NCBI RefSeq assembly: GCF_002283555.1
Contig: NZ_MVOI01000003.1
Location: 918,798-982,797, forward strand
Source: Rubrivirga sp. SAORIC476
GTDB taxonomy: Bacteria > Bacteroidota > Rhodothermia > Rhodothermales > Rubricoccaceae
Length of the DNA stretch: 64,000 nt
Reading direction: 5' to 3'
Below are positions 7,128 through 16,602 of this stretch, piece by piece; position 1 is the stretch's first letter; every line of letters starts with the position of its first letter. The notes beneath the pieces were generated by a model. That model searched no databases. It saw only the letters and a program-made list of their open reading frames with translations, and was not told where the DNA came from. The position numbers and the translations under genes are program-made.

Positions 7128-9568
7128 CCCTCCGCTCCCTCGCCCCGGCCCTCGCCTTGCTCGCGCTCGCCGCCCACGCGCAGACGCCGGGCTTCCAGCT
7201 CACCGACGCCGGCTATTTCGAGCGCGGCGGCGTGAGCGTGATGGCGTTCCAGGACTTCTACCCCGACGGCCACCAGGGCGGCATCACGCTCGTCCAGCAC
7301 GGCATCCGGATCGCGGCCAACGGCGACCTCCGCCTGAACGCGACGCCCGGCCAGTGGGACCCGGTGCCCAAGCAGGACAGCCGTGAGGTCGTCGGCGGCG
7401 AGATCGTGACGCGGCTCTCGTACCCGGACCCCGGCAAGAACCGGACGGGCTTCAACCCGATCGTGTACCCGGACCTCGAGATGAGCTACACCGTCCGCGC
7501 CCGCGCCCAAGGCGACGCGGTCGTGGTGACGGTGGATCTGGATGAGCCGCTGCCGGCCGCCTACGTCGGTGTCGTCGGGTTCAACCTGGAGCTGTACCCC
7601 GTCGACCTGTTCGGCGCCGGCTGGATCATGGGCGACGTCGCGGGCCAGTTCCCCCGCCAGCCGAACGGGCCGATGGAGGTCGACGCGGCGGGCGTCGCGC
7701 AGGCGCTCCCGTTCGCGACCGGCCCGGCCCTGACGATCGCCCCCGAGGACGACGCGCTCCGCATGACCATCACCAGCCAGACGGGCTCGATGGCGTTGCT
7801 CGACGGGCGGAATCAGCACAACAACGGCTGGTTCGTCGTCCGCGAGCTGGTCCCCGCCCGCGCCACCACGGGCGCGATCGAGTGGACGTTCCGCCCGCAC
7901 GTGATCGACGGATGGCAGTACGCGCCGGTCGTGCAGGTCTCGCAGGTCGGCTACCACCCGGCGCAGCGCAAGGTGGCCGTGATCGAGCACGACGCACGCG
8001 ACACCGAGACGACTACGGCCCGGCTGGTCCGCCTCGGGGCCGACGGGGCCGAGGTCGTGACGGAGGCCGAGCCCGCGATGTGGGACGGCGACTTCTTGCG
8101 CTACCAGTACCGCCTGTTCGACTTCTCGGACGTGACCGAACCCGGCCTCTACGCCGTCGAGTACCGCGGCGAGCGGACGCACGCCTTCGAGATCGACGCG
8201 ACCGTCTACGGCCGCGACGTGTGGCAGCCGACGGTCGACACCTTCCTGCCGGTCCAGATGTGCCACATGCGCGTCGAGGACCCCTACCGCGTGTGGCACG
8301 GCGTCTGCCACCTCGACGACGCCCGCATGGCGCCGGCCGACATCAACCACTTCGACGGCTACGTCCAGGGCCCGGACCTGCTGGCGCCGTTCGAGCCCGG
8401 CCAGCGCGTCCCGAACCTCGACGTGGGCGGCTGGCACGACGCGGGCGACGACGACTTGCGCATCGAGTCGCAGGCCGACGAGGTGTGGGTGCTCGCGGCG
8501 TCCTACGAGGCCTTCGCCGCGCTCCGCGACTACGACAACACGACCATCCGCCAGGACGAGCGGATCGCCCGGATCCACCAGCCCGACGGCGTGCCGGACG
8601 TGCTCCAGCAGATCGAGCACGGGACGCTGAACATCGTGGGGGGCGTCCGCTCGCTGGGCCGCTTCTACCGCGGCGTCATCGTGCCGACGCTGCCGCAGTA
8701 CCGGATGATCGGCGACTTCGCCAACAGCACCGACAACCTCCCCTACGACGCCGAGGCGGGGACCCCGGCCGACGACCGCTGGGTGTTCACGGAGCAGCAC
8801 GCCGGGCACGAGTTCAAGGGCATCGCGGCGCTCGCCATCGCCGGGCGCGTGCTGCGGGACCACAACCCAGCGCTTGCCGCCGAGGCCGAGGCCGCCGCCG
8901 TGGCGCTGTGGGCCGTCGAGCGCGACGCCGCGCGCGCGTTCGCCGAGCAGACCGCCGCCGCCGTCGAGCTGCTGCTGACGACCGGCGACGACACGTACCG
9001 CGACTGGCTCCTCGCCCACCAGGCCGAGATCGTCGACCAGGTCGGGCGGACCGGGTGGACGGTCGGCCGCGCCCTCCCCCACCTCGGGGATGCCTTCGGC
9101 CAGGCCGTCGGCGCCGCGGTCGCCGCGCACCAGGCGACCGTGATCGAGCAGCAGCAGAGCACGCCGTACGGCGTCCCGTACGAGCCCTACATCTGGGGCG
9201 CGGGCTGGGGCGTCCAGGCGTTCGGCGTCCAGCAGGCGTTCCTGCACCGCGCCTTCCCCGAGGCCGTCTCGGCGGACTACGCGCTCAACGCGCTCAACTT
9301 CATCCTGGGCGTCCACCCAGGCATCAACACGGCGTCGTTCGCGAGCGGCGTCGGCGCGACCTCGGTGGAGCGCGGGTACGGCCTCAACCGGGCCGACTAC
9401 GCCTACATCCCGGGCGGCGTCGCCTCCGGCACGGCGCTCATCCGGCCCGACTTCCCGGAGCTCAAGGACTACCCCTACCTCTGGCAGCAGGCCGAGTACG
9501 TGATGGGCGGCGGCGCGACCCACTTCATGCTGCTCGCCCTCGCGGCCGACCAGATCCTCAACGACTGA
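7124..9568 (+). CDS. GH9 family endoglucanase-like hydrolase with N-terminal Ig-like domain
   Basis: A secreted glycoside hydrolase of 814 residues. The signal peptide MTLRSLAPALALLALAAHA starts at the ATG that overlaps the upstream stop; the open frame continues further 5' but only antisense to good coding sequence. Residues 20-260 are an unassigned beta-rich region. Residues about 265-360 form the Ig-like cellulase N-terminal domain (VSQVGYHP). The GH9 (alpha/alpha)6 barrel follows, with GGWHDAGDDD (catalytic base Asp region, normally GGWYDAGD) near 435 and the C-terminal acid in QQAEYVMGGG near 790. No sorting domain is seen. GH9 enzymes act on beta-1,4 glucans, which fits cellulose, glucomannan or xyloglucan. 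Confidence 0.88.
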   Translation: MTLRSLAPALALLALAAHAQTPGFQLTDAGYFERGGVSVMAFQDFYPDGHQGGITLVQHGIRIAANGDLRLNATPGQWDPVPKQDSREVVGGEIVTRLSYPDPGKNRTGFNPIVYPDLEMSYTVRARAQGDAVVVTVDLDEPLPAAYVGVVGFNLELYPVDLFGAGWIMGDVAGQFPRQPNGPMEVDAAGVAQALPFATGPALTIAPEDDALRMTITSQTGSMALLDGRNQHNNGWFVVRELVPARATTGAIEWTFRPHVIDGWQYAPVVQVSQVGYHPAQRKVAVIEHDARDTETTTARLVRLGADGAEVVTEAEPAMWDGDFLRYQYRLFDFSDVTEPGLYAVEYRGERTHAFEIDATVYGRDVWQPTVDTFLPVQMCHMRVEDPYRVWHGVCHLDDARMAPADINHFDGYVQGPDLLAPFEPGQRVPNLDVGGWHDAGDDDLRIESQADEVWVLAASYEAFAALRDYDNTTIRQDERIARIHQPDGVPDVLQQIEHGTLNIVGGVRSLGRFYRGVIVPTLPQYRMIGDFANSTDNLPYDAEAGTPADDRWVFTEQHAGHEFKGIAALAIAGRVLRDHNPALAAEAEAAAVALWAVERDAARAFAEQTAAAVELLLTTGDDTYRDWLLAHQAEIVDQVGRTGWTVGRALPHLGDAFGQAVGAAVAAHQATVIEQQQSTPYGVPYEPYIWGAGWGVQAFGVQQAFLHRAFPEAVSADYALNALNFILGVHPGINTASFASGVGATSVERGYGLNRADYAYIPGGVASGTALIRPDFPELKDYPYLWQQAEYVMGGGATHFMLLALAADQILND

Positions 9569-9606
9569 CCCCGCCTCCACTGCCCCTCACGCTCCTGCCT
9601 CTCGTG

Positions 9607-10500
9607 ATGTCGCGCCTCCCCGTTTCCCTCGCGCTCGCGGTGCTCTTGGCCGCCTCCGTCCCGGTCGCCGCTCAGGACACCGGTTGGACATCGCTCCTCG
9701 ACGCCGAGCTCTCCGCGTGGCGGACCTACCTCAGCTTCCGTCACCAACCCGGCTACGACGGCCAGCCCCCCGTCGGCCCGGACGGCGAACCGCTCTCCCC
9801 CGTCGGGTACGACACCGACCCGGACGGCGTGTTCTCGGTCGTGATGGAAGACGGCGAGCCGGTCCTCCGCGTCAGCGGCGAGGTCTACGGGGCCGTGTTC
9901 ACGCGGCGCGCGTTCGCCGACTACCACCTCCGGCTGAAGGTACGCTGGGGCGAGGCCGTCTGGCCGCCTCGGGAGACGCTGCTCCGCGACTCCGGCGTCC
10001 TCTACCACTCGACGGGCGAGGCCGGCGTCGACTGGTGGCGGTCGTGGATGCTCGCGCAGGAGTTCCAGATCATGGAGGGCCACACGGGGGACTATTGGAA
10101 CATCGCGAACGCAGCCGCCGACATCCGCGCGTTCCCTCCGGAGGGCGACATCGACCCCATCGCGAGCGTCCGCCAGCCGTTCCGGCCGTTCGGGGCCGGG
10201 TCGCCGCTCGGGGGGTTCTGCCTCCGGAGCGCCGACCACGAGAGCCCGGCCGGCGAGTGGACGCTGCTCGAACTGGTGACCGTCGGCGACCGCGCCGTCC
10301 ACATCGTGAACGGACACGTGGTGATGGTGCTCGATGCCCTCCGCGAGGTGGGCGATGACGGGGCCGAGCGGCCGATGACGGGTGGCCGGATCCAGCTCCA
10401 GAGCGAGGCGGCCGAGGTCTTCTTCAAGGACGTCGAGATCCGCCCGCTCGACCGGATGCCACGCGAGTACGCGGCCTACTTCGACGCTCCCTCCGACTGA
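9607..10500 (+). CDS. DUF1080 (3-keto-disaccharide hydrolase-like) secreted protein
   Basis: A 297-residue protein with a signal peptide (MSRLPVSLALAVLLAASVPVAA) followed by a single concanavalin-like jelly roll of the DUF1080/3-keto-disaccharide hydrolase type. Family-like elements are the FADYHLRLKVRWGE strand, the SGVLYHS segment, QEFQIMEG and a C-terminal GRIQLQSE...VFFKDVEIRPL. Members are associated with hydrolysis of 3-keto sugars or with carbohydrate binding; which applies here is unknown. The GH9 stop lies 38 bases upstream and the GH5 start 35 bases downstream, so it is in the same operon. A GTG immediately before the chosen ATG is an alternative start. Confidence 0.8.
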   Translation: MSRLPVSLALAVLLAASVPVAAQDTGWTSLLDAELSAWRTYLSFRHQPGYDGQPPVGPDGEPLSPVGYDTDPDGVFSVVMEDGEPVLRVSGEVYGAVFTRRAFADYHLRLKVRWGEAVWPPRETLLRDSGVLYHSTGEAGVDWWRSWMLAQEFQIMEGHTGDYWNIANAAADIRAFPPEGDIDPIASVRQPFRPFGAGSPLGGFCLRSADHESPAGEWTLLELVTVGDRAVHIVNGHVVMVLDALREVGDDGAERPMTGGRIQLQSEAAEVFFKDVEIRPLDRMPREYAAYFDAPSD

Positions 10501-10535
10501 CTCGCCCCCCTACCGCTCCGACAGCCCCCATCTCC

Positions 10536-11537
10536 ATGCGCGTCCTCCTCCCCACCCTTTTGCTCGCCCTCGCGCTGCCCACCGTGGCGCAAGACGCCCT
10601 GCCCGCCGTCCACGTCGAGGGCAACCGCTTCGTCGACGACGCCGGCGAGACGGTCGTCTTCCGCGGCGTCTCCATCGCCGACCCCGACAAGCTGGAGGCC
10701 GAGGGCCAGTGGAGCCCCGCCCTGTTCGACGAACTGGCCGACTGGGGCGCCAACGTGGTCCGCCTGCCGGTCCACCCCCGCGCGTGGCGGTCGCGCGGCG
10801 AGGCGGGCTACCTCGAATTGCTCGACGAGGCCGTCGCGTGGGCCGAGGCCGCCGGGCTCTACGTCGTGATCGACTGGCACTCGATCGGCAACCTGCGGAC
10901 GGAGGTCTTCCAGCACCCGATGTACGAGACCTCGAAGGGCGAGACGGCGCGCTTCTGGCGGACCGTCTCCCAGCGCTACGCCGGCACCTCGACCGTCGCC
11001 TTCTACGAGCTGTTCAACGAGCCGACGAGCTGGAGCAGCACGATGGGGCGGCTGGCATGGCACGAGCACCGCGAGCTGATGGAGGACCTGATCGCGCTCG
11101 TCCGCGCCAACGACCCGGCGACGATCCCGCTGGTCGGCGGCCTGGACTGGGCCTACGACTTGTCGGCGGTGCGGCATGACCCCGTCCGCGCCGAGGGCAT
11201 CGCCTACGTGACCCACCCCTACCCGCAGAAGCGCGACCAGCCGTGGGAGCCGCAGTGGCAGGAGACCTGGGGCTATGTGGCCGACCGCTACCCCGTCTTC
11301 GCCACCGAGTTCGGCTTCATGAGCGCCGACGGCCCGGGCGCCCACATCCCGGTCATCTCCGACGAGACCTACGGCCGCGCCATCGTGGACTTCTTCGAGG
11401 ACCGCGGCATCTCGTGGGCCGCGTGGGTCTTCGACCCGCAGTGGTCGCCCCAGATGATCCAGTCCTGGGACTTCGAGCCGACGGTCCAGGGCGCGCTCTT
11501 CCGCGACGCCATGCGCCGCCTCAACGCTGCCGACTGA
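10536..11537 (+). CDS. Secreted GH5 endo-glycanase
   Basis: A compact single-domain GH5 of 333 residues with a Sec signal peptide (MRVLLPTLLLALALPTVAQ). Signatures are VVIDWHSIG near 110, YELFNEP with acid/base Glu162, THPYP near 226 and FATEFGF with nucleophile Glu258. It is closer in layout to GH5 cellulases than is the Tat-exported GH5 on the other strand, but substrate cannot be fixed by eye. There is no sorting domain or carbohydrate-binding module. It follows GH9 and DUF1080 in the same operon and is followed by a hairpin at 11544-11563. Confidence 0.9.
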   Translation: MRVLLPTLLLALALPTVAQDALPAVHVEGNRFVDDAGETVVFRGVSIADPDKLEAEGQWSPALFDELADWGANVVRLPVHPRAWRSRGEAGYLELLDEAVAWAEAAGLYVVIDWHSIGNLRTEVFQHPMYETSKGETARFWRTVSQRYAGTSTVAFYELFNEPTSWSSTMGRLAWHEHRELMEDLIALVRANDPATIPLVGGLDWAYDLSAVRHDPVRAEGIAYVTHPYPQKRDQPWEPQWQETWGYVADRYPVFATEFGFMSADGPGAHIPVISDETYGRAIVDFFEDRGISWAAWVFDPQWSPQMIQSWDFEPTVQGALFRDAMRRLNAAD

Positions 11538-11543
11538 CCCCTC

Positions 11544-11563
11544 CCGCCTCGGCCCCGAGGCGG
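11544..11563. terminator. GC-rich hairpin between GH5 and acetylesterase genes
   Basis: CCGCCTCGG and CCGAGGCGG form a perfect 9-base stem with a 2-base centre. There is no T-run, so it may be an attenuator or an RNA-stability element rather than a full terminator. It lies between two genes that otherwise look cotranscribed. The same stem sequence recurs at 16577-16596 and 53398-53423. Confidence 0.45.
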
Positions 11564-11580
11564 ACCGCCCCCGCTGCTCC

Positions 11581-14500
11581 ATGACCCGACTCCTCCTGCT
11601 CGCCGTCCTCGCGCTGGCCGCCCTGCCCGCCTCGGCACAGCTCCAGCTCTTCCCCACGCTCGCCAGCGGGGCGGTGCTCCAGCGCGACCGGCCCATTCCG
11701 GTCTGGGGCCAGGCCGCGGCCGACGCCGAGGTGGCCGTCACCTTCCTCGGCACCACCACCACGACGACCGCCGACGCCGCGGGCCGCTGGCGGGTGGACC
11801 TGCCCGCTCGCTCCGCAGGCGGACCGTTCGTGATGACCGTCGTCTCGGGCACCCAGACGCGGACGCTGGGGAGCGTCTACGTCGGCGACGTGTTCCTGGC
11901 GTCGGGCCAGTCGAACATGGAGTGGCCGCTCAGCCAGACCGACGGCGGCGCGGCCGAGGCGGCGGCGGCCGACGACCCGATGCTGCGCCAGTTCAAGGTG
12001 CCGAAGGGGCTGTCGAACGAGCCGTCCGATACGCTGCCGAGCGGGGCCGCGTGGGCAGGCGCGACCTCGGCGTCGGCGACAGGCGCATTCTCGGCAGTGG
12101 CCTACTACGCCGGGCGCGACCTCCGCGCGGAACTGGGCATCCCGATCGGCATCCTGAACGTGTCGTACGGCGGGAGCCGGATCGAGACCTGGATGTCGGA
12201 GGCCATGCTCGGCTACGACGAGCAGGACGTGGTGCTCGCAGGCGGCGAACCCGAGCGCCAGCCGACCGTCGCCTGGAACAAGATGATGGTCCCGTTGCTC
12301 GACATCCCCGTCGCGGGCGTCCTGTGGTACCAGGGCGAGTCCAACGCCGACAACCTGGACGACGCGGCGGCCTACGGCGACCTCTTCCGGACGATGATCA
12401 CGGGCTGGCGCGACGCGCTCGGCCAGGGCGAGGTCCCGTTCATCTGGGTCCAGTTGCCCAACTTCGGGGACCCGCAGACGGTGAACGAGGGCGGCCCGCC
12501 GACGTTCGACGCGTGGCCCATCCTCCGGGCCGAGCAGAGCGAGGCGCTGGCCCTGCCCGCCACGGGCGAGGTGGTCGCCATCGACACCGGCCTGCCCGAC
12601 GCGACCGGGGCCGTGGACATCCACCCGAGAAACAAGAAGCCCGTCGGCGAGCGGCTGGCGCTCGTGGTCCGCGAGGTCGTCTACAGCGAGGACCTCGTCG
12701 CGGGCGGCCCGCGCTACGCGGCCAACGCGTTGCTGGAGGAGGGGACCGTCGCCGTCACGTTCACCGGGGCCACGGACGGGCTGACGACCGCCGACGGCAC
12801 CCTCGACGGCTTCACGCTCGCCGGGGCCGACGGCGTCTTCGTCTGGGCCGACGCCGTGATCGACGGCGACCGCGTGCTCGTGTCGAGCCCATCGGTGACC
12901 ACGCCCGCGACGGTCCGCTACGCATGGCAGTTCAACCCGGGCAACCCCGGCGTCCCGGGGACGGCCGACCTGACCAACACAGCCGGCTTCCCGGCAGCGC
13001 CCTTCGAGGCCGTCGTCAATCCCGGCTTCTCGATCGCCTCGTTCGGGTCGGCCCGCGCGACCATCGAGGCGGGGCAGAGCACGGTCCTCTCGTGGCAGGT
13101 GTTCGAGGCCGCCTCGGTCACGCTCGACGGCGCCCCGGTCGCGCTGGAAGGCTCCCAGTCCGTCTCCCCCACCGCCACCGCGACCTACACGCTCACGGCC
13201 ACCAACGCCGACGCCGAGACGCTCACGGAGACGGTCACAGTCGAGGTCCTGGACCCGACGCTCATCAACCGCGCTCGCGACCAGCCCGCGACGGCCTCCA
13301 CCGCGGAGGCGTGCTGTGGCGAGACCCGCGTGGCGGCGTTCGCCGTGGACGGCGACCTGACGACGCGCTGGGCGAGCGCGTGGAGCGACGGCCAGGACGG
13401 CCGCCCGGACGACCCGAACTACGACGGCACGCCGGACGACGAGTGGCTGGACGTGGACCTGGGCAACGTAATCGACCTGGACCGCGTGATCCTGACCTGG
13501 GAGGCCGCTCACGCGACGAAGTACGCCCTCCAGGCCTCGTTCGACGGGGTCAACTGGACGACGGTCTACACTGAGGACGAGGGCGATGGCGAGGTGGACG
13601 ACATCGTGCTCGACACGTCGCCCCCTGCGCGCTACCTGCGCATGCAGGGCATCGAGCGGCGCGACTTCGACGGCCAGCAGTTCGGCTACTCGCTGTTCGA
13701 CGTGGCCGTCTACGGCGAGGTCTCGGCCGTCGTGCCCCCCACCGCCTCGGTGACGCCTCGGACGGGGAACGTGGTGACGGCAGGCCAGGCGACCACGCTC
13801 GTCGCGGATGTGTCGGGGAGCGTCCAGACCGCGACGTTCTTCGCCGACGGCACGGAGATCGGGACGGACGACGCAGCGCCGTTCGAGCTGTCGTGGACCC
13901 CGAGCGCCGCGGGCCGTGTCGAAGTCGCCGTCGAGGTGGTCGACGCCGAGGGCCTGACGGTCCGCTCTCCGCTCGCGACGGTGTTCGTCGACGATGGCTC
14001 GCTGGTGCGGTTCGAGGCGGAGGATGCGACGCTGGAGGGCGGCAGCGACGAGTTCGGCCATACGCCGCTCACGTCGAGCGCGGCCGCCAGCGGGGGCGCC
14101 TACCTCGACCTCCGCCAGCAGTGGACGGTCACGCTCCCGCCGGTGACCGTCGAGGCCGCCGGGTCCTACCTCGTCAGCGTCGGGTACGTGATGACGTACG
14201 AGTCGCCCAAGACGCAGGTCCTGATCGTCAATGGGGTGCGGACGCCGATCGTGTTCACAGCTCCCGACAACGCGACGTGGATGCAGCACGGGCTGGAGGT
14301 GCCGCTCCAGGCGGGCGCCAACCAGATCGCGCTCGAAGGCTCGTGGAACTACATGAGCGTCGACTTCCTGGCCGTCGAGGACGCCCAGGCAGCGACGGCC
14401 GGCGAGGGCGTGATCGAGACGGGCTCCCTCAGGCTGGACGCGCCGTTCCCCAACCCGACGCGCGGCGGAGCGACGATCCGCTACTCGCTTCCCGCCCCGG

Positions 14501-14685
14501 ATCACGCCCGCCTCGACGTGCTGGACCTGTCCGGCCGCCGCATCGCCGTCCTGGCCGACTCGATGCACAGCGCGGGCACCCACACCGTCCCGATCGTGGC
14601 CGACACCCTCGCAGCTGGCGTGTACGTCGTCCACCTCACCTCCGGGTCGGCGTCGCTGAGCCGCTCACTGAGCGTCGGCCGCTGA
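11581..14685 (+). CDS. Multidomain SASA/CE20-like acetylesterase with CBM32- and CBM35-like domains and T9SS tail
   Basis: A 1034-residue secreted esterase predicted to deacetylate plant polysaccharide. Order seen: signal peptide 1-19; SGNH esterase of the sialate O-acetylesterase (SASA) type with LASGQSNMEW (Ser111), WYQGESN near 252 and the Asp346-x-His348 pair in VDIHPRNK; Ig-like domain about 480-560; F5/8 type C (CBM32-like) domain about 562-715; another Ig-like domain about 720-805; CBM35/6-like domain starting VRFEAED about 810-935; T9SS sorting domain from PFPNPTRG to the end. The gene is the last of the plus-strand operon. It ends 46 bases from the convergent pectin locus. Confidence 0.9.
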   Translation: MTRLLLLAVLALAALPASAQLQLFPTLASGAVLQRDRPIPVWGQAAADAEVAVTFLGTTTTTTADAAGRWRVDLPARSAGGPFVMTVVSGTQTRTLGSVYVGDVFLASGQSNMEWPLSQTDGGAAEAAAADDPMLRQFKVPKGLSNEPSDTLPSGAAWAGATSASATGAFSAVAYYAGRDLRAELGIPIGILNVSYGGSRIETWMSEAMLGYDEQDVVLAGGEPERQPTVAWNKMMVPLLDIPVAGVLWYQGESNADNLDDAAAYGDLFRTMITGWRDALGQGEVPFIWVQLPNFGDPQTVNEGGPPTFDAWPILRAEQSEALALPATGEVVAIDTGLPDATGAVDIHPRNKKPVGERLALVVREVVYSEDLVAGGPRYAANALLEEGTVAVTFTGATDGLTTADGTLDGFTLAGADGVFVWADAVIDGDRVLVSSPSVTTPATVRYAWQFNPGNPGVPGTADLTNTAGFPAAPFEAVVNPGFSIASFGSARATIEAGQSTVLSWQVFEAASVTLDGAPVALEGSQSVSPTATATYTLTATNADAETLTETVTVEVLDPTLINRARDQPATASTAEACCGETRVAAFAVDGDLTTRWASAWSDGQDGRPDDPNYDGTPDDEWLDVDLGNVIDLDRVILTWEAAHATKYALQASFDGVNWTTVYTEDEGDGEVDDIVLDTSPPARYLRMQGIERRDFDGQQFGYSLFDVAVYGEVSAVVPPTASVTPRTGNVVTAGQATTLVADVSGSVQTATFFADGTEIGTDDAAPFELSWTPSAAGRVEVAVEVVDAEGLTVRSPLATVFVDDGSLVRFEAEDATLEGGSDEFGHTPLTSSAAASGGAYLDLRQQWTVTLPPVTVEAAGSYLVSVGYVMTYESPKTQVLIVNGVRTPIVFTAPDNATWMQHGLEVPLQAGANQIALEGSWNYMSVDFLAVEDAQAATAGEGVIETGSLRLDAPFPNPTRGGATIRYSLPAPDHARLDVLDLSGRRIAVLADSMHSAGTHTVPIVADTLAAGVYVVHLTSGSASLSRSLSVGR

Positions 14686-14731
14686 CCCCGCCGCGGCATC
14701 GTCGCGATGTGGGCTGCCGCCCCTCCCCGAC

Positions 14732-16555
14732 TCAGTCCTCGACTCCTGAGCCCTCCCTCGTCGGCGAGCCGTAGAGGGACCGCGCCGGGCGCCAGCCGCC
14801 GAGGACGCGGTCCGGCGTGTACGCGGCCGCCGCCTCGGGCAGCAACTGCGGGCGTCGGGGACCGACGTGCGCGCCGGGACCGGTGGTCTCCGTCTCGAAG
14901 AAGCGCGAGGTGGGCTCCAGGTCGTACCAGATCCGCTCGCCGTCTGGACTCCGGCCCGAGATCGGTGCGTAGCCGTCCTCCCCGACGTGGTCGTCCATGA
15001 AGGAGCGGACGAACACGGCGCTGCCGTTGGCCGTCGGGTCATTGCCAGGGTGCCACGGACGACCGAGGCGGACCGACCCGGCGAGGACGCCGGGCTCCTT
15101 CTCGAAGCGGGCGTCGACGAACAGAAAGCCGAACGGAAGGCTCGCGCGGGTGCTCGGCGCGGTGACGTAGCCGGTCGGGTTCTTGTCGGCGCGGTCGCGC
15201 GACACGATCACGCACTCGTCGAACACCACCTGCCCGCCGCCGAAGATGAAGTCGACGTGCCCCGCGATGCGTGAGCGCCACACGTACGTCCGGCCCGTGT
15301 CGGGGAAGAACGTGTCCTGGTAGCCGATGAGGGCGACCTCCGAGAGGACGGTCCGGTCGCTCCCGGCGTCGAGGGTGAGCGCGACGCCCTGGGGGCTGCC
15401 GAGCTTGGTCGGGTCCCCATCAGGCTTGGCCTCGTTGGCGGGGTAGTCGAAGGCGTTCTCGATGGTGAGCGTCTCGGCACGGAAGCCAGGGGCCGACACG
15501 CGGACGGTCGCGCTCCTCAATGTCCCCACCGCCTGCCCGTCCGCCCCGAGCGTACCGCCAGCGTCGTCGAACGTCAGCACCGTCCCATCGCGGCTCTCGC
15601 CGACGAGGTGGACGTCTGGCGCAGTGACGACCAGCTTCTCGTGGTAGCGCCCGTCGCGGATCCAGATCCGGTACGGACCGTCGCGCTCGACGGGGGCCGA
15701 GGCCAGGGCGGCGGTCACGGACGCGAACCGTGGGACCCCATCGATCTCGGCCCCGTCGCCGGCCGAGTGGGAGGCGTCGACGACGGCGTCGAACGCGGGC
15801 GGCTCGGGGAGCAGCAGGTGCTCGGCGACGCGGAGCCCGGCGTCGCGGAGGCCCTCCGCCGCGAGCCGCGCTATGACCGACGCGCCGAGCGGCGAGACGT
15901 GCGTGTTGTCGTCCAGGCCGTCCGGGTAGTTGGGTGACTCGCCGGGGGCGAGGATGAGAAAGAGATCCTTGGACCCCTCCGCCCCCCACGCCCGGAGCGT
16001 CGCCTCACTCGCCCGGTGCATGTCGACCAGCGGCGCGCCCGTCTCGTCGGCGACGGCCCGCGTCAGGTCCGGATACGGGCCGTGCACGTCGTAGAACTGG
16101 CCCGCCTCGTCGAAGCGGCGGCGGACGATGGGCGTCAGCAGCACCGGCGTCGCGTCGAGGTGCCGCACGTCGGCGACGAAGCGGCGGAGGTTGCCCTGAA
16201 ACGCGACGGGCGGCGTGTAACGGTCCAGCTTGCTCTCCGACTGGTCGTTGTGGCCGAACTGGATGAGCACGACGTCGCCGGGCCGGACCTCCTCCAGCAG
16301 CGCGTCCCAGCGCCCCTCCTCGATGAAGGTCCGCGTGCTGCGCCCGTTGCGTGCGAGGTTGACGACGCGCACGTCATCGGTGTCGAAGTACGACTGGAGA
16401 TGTTCGGCCCACCCGGTCTCTGGTCGGCGATCGGCGCGCTTCTCGGCCGCCGTCGAGTCGCCCGCGACGAAGACGTGGACCGGTCGGGGCGCGAGCACGA
16501 AGCCCGCCAGCAGGACGATCAGCGCGAGGCCGGAGAAACGGGAGAGCACGGGCAT
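14732..16555 (-). CDS. Fused rhamnogalacturonan acetylesterase (CE12) and pectin methylesterase (CE8)
   Basis: Two pectin de-esterifying activities appear on one 607-residue chain. Residues about 25-255 are a CE12 SGNH esterase: VAGDSTAAE (Ser34), FGHNDQ and NTHVSPLGA carry the catalytic groups. Residues about 270-600 are a CE8 beta-helix: GYQDTFF (Asp414), HVDFIFGG (Asp435) and LGRPW are the pectinesterase signatures, and the 21-residue Asp-Asp spacing fits. A hydrophobic leader (MPVLSRFSGLALIVLLAGFV) supports the chosen ATG; the frame upstream is Arg-rich and non-protein-like. The product could make acetylated and methylated pectin accessible to the lyases of this locus. No sorting domain is present. 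It is the distal gene of the minus-strand pectin cluster. Confidence 0.92.
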   Translation of the reverse strand: MPVLSRFSGLALIVLLAGFVLAPRPVHVFVAGDSTAAEKRADRRPETGWAEHLQSYFDTDDVRVVNLARNGRSTRTFIEEGRWDALLEEVRPGDVVLIQFGHNDQSESKLDRYTPPVAFQGNLRRFVADVRHLDATPVLLTPIVRRRFDEAGQFYDVHGPYPDLTRAVADETGAPLVDMHRASEATLRAWGAEGSKDLFLILAPGESPNYPDGLDDNTHVSPLGASVIARLAAEGLRDAGLRVAEHLLLPEPPAFDAVVDASHSAGDGAEIDGVPRFASVTAALASAPVERDGPYRIWIRDGRYHEKLVVTAPDVHLVGESRDGTVLTFDDAGGTLGADGQAVGTLRSATVRVSAPGFRAETLTIENAFDYPANEAKPDGDPTKLGSPQGVALTLDAGSDRTVLSEVALIGYQDTFFPDTGRTYVWRSRIAGHVDFIFGGGQVVFDECVIVSRDRADKNPTGYVTAPSTRASLPFGFLFVDARFEKEPGVLAGSVRLGRPWHPGNDPTANGSAVFVRSFMDDHVGEDGYAPISGRSPDGERIWYDLEPTSRFFETETTGPGAHVGPRRPQLLPEAAAAYTPDRVLGGWRPARSLYGSPTREGSGVED

Positions 16556-16576
16556 GGGCGAACGGATCGGAGGGGC

Positions 16577-16596
16577 CCGCCTCGGCGGCGAGGCGG
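16577..16596. terminator. Hairpin downstream of the DUF4861 gene
   Basis: CCGCCTCG and CGAGGCGG form a perfect 8-base stem around GCGG, placed 6 bases beyond the stop of the DUF4861 gene on the minus strand. It has no T-tract. It belongs to the recurring CCGCCTCGG hairpin family of this window. Confidence 0.4.
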
Positions 16597-16602
16597 ACGG
16601 GG

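Noticed and set aside
14686-14731. Weak CTCAG/CTGAG stem between convergent genes
   Set aside because: The stem is only 5 bases and has no T-tract, so it is not supported as a terminator.
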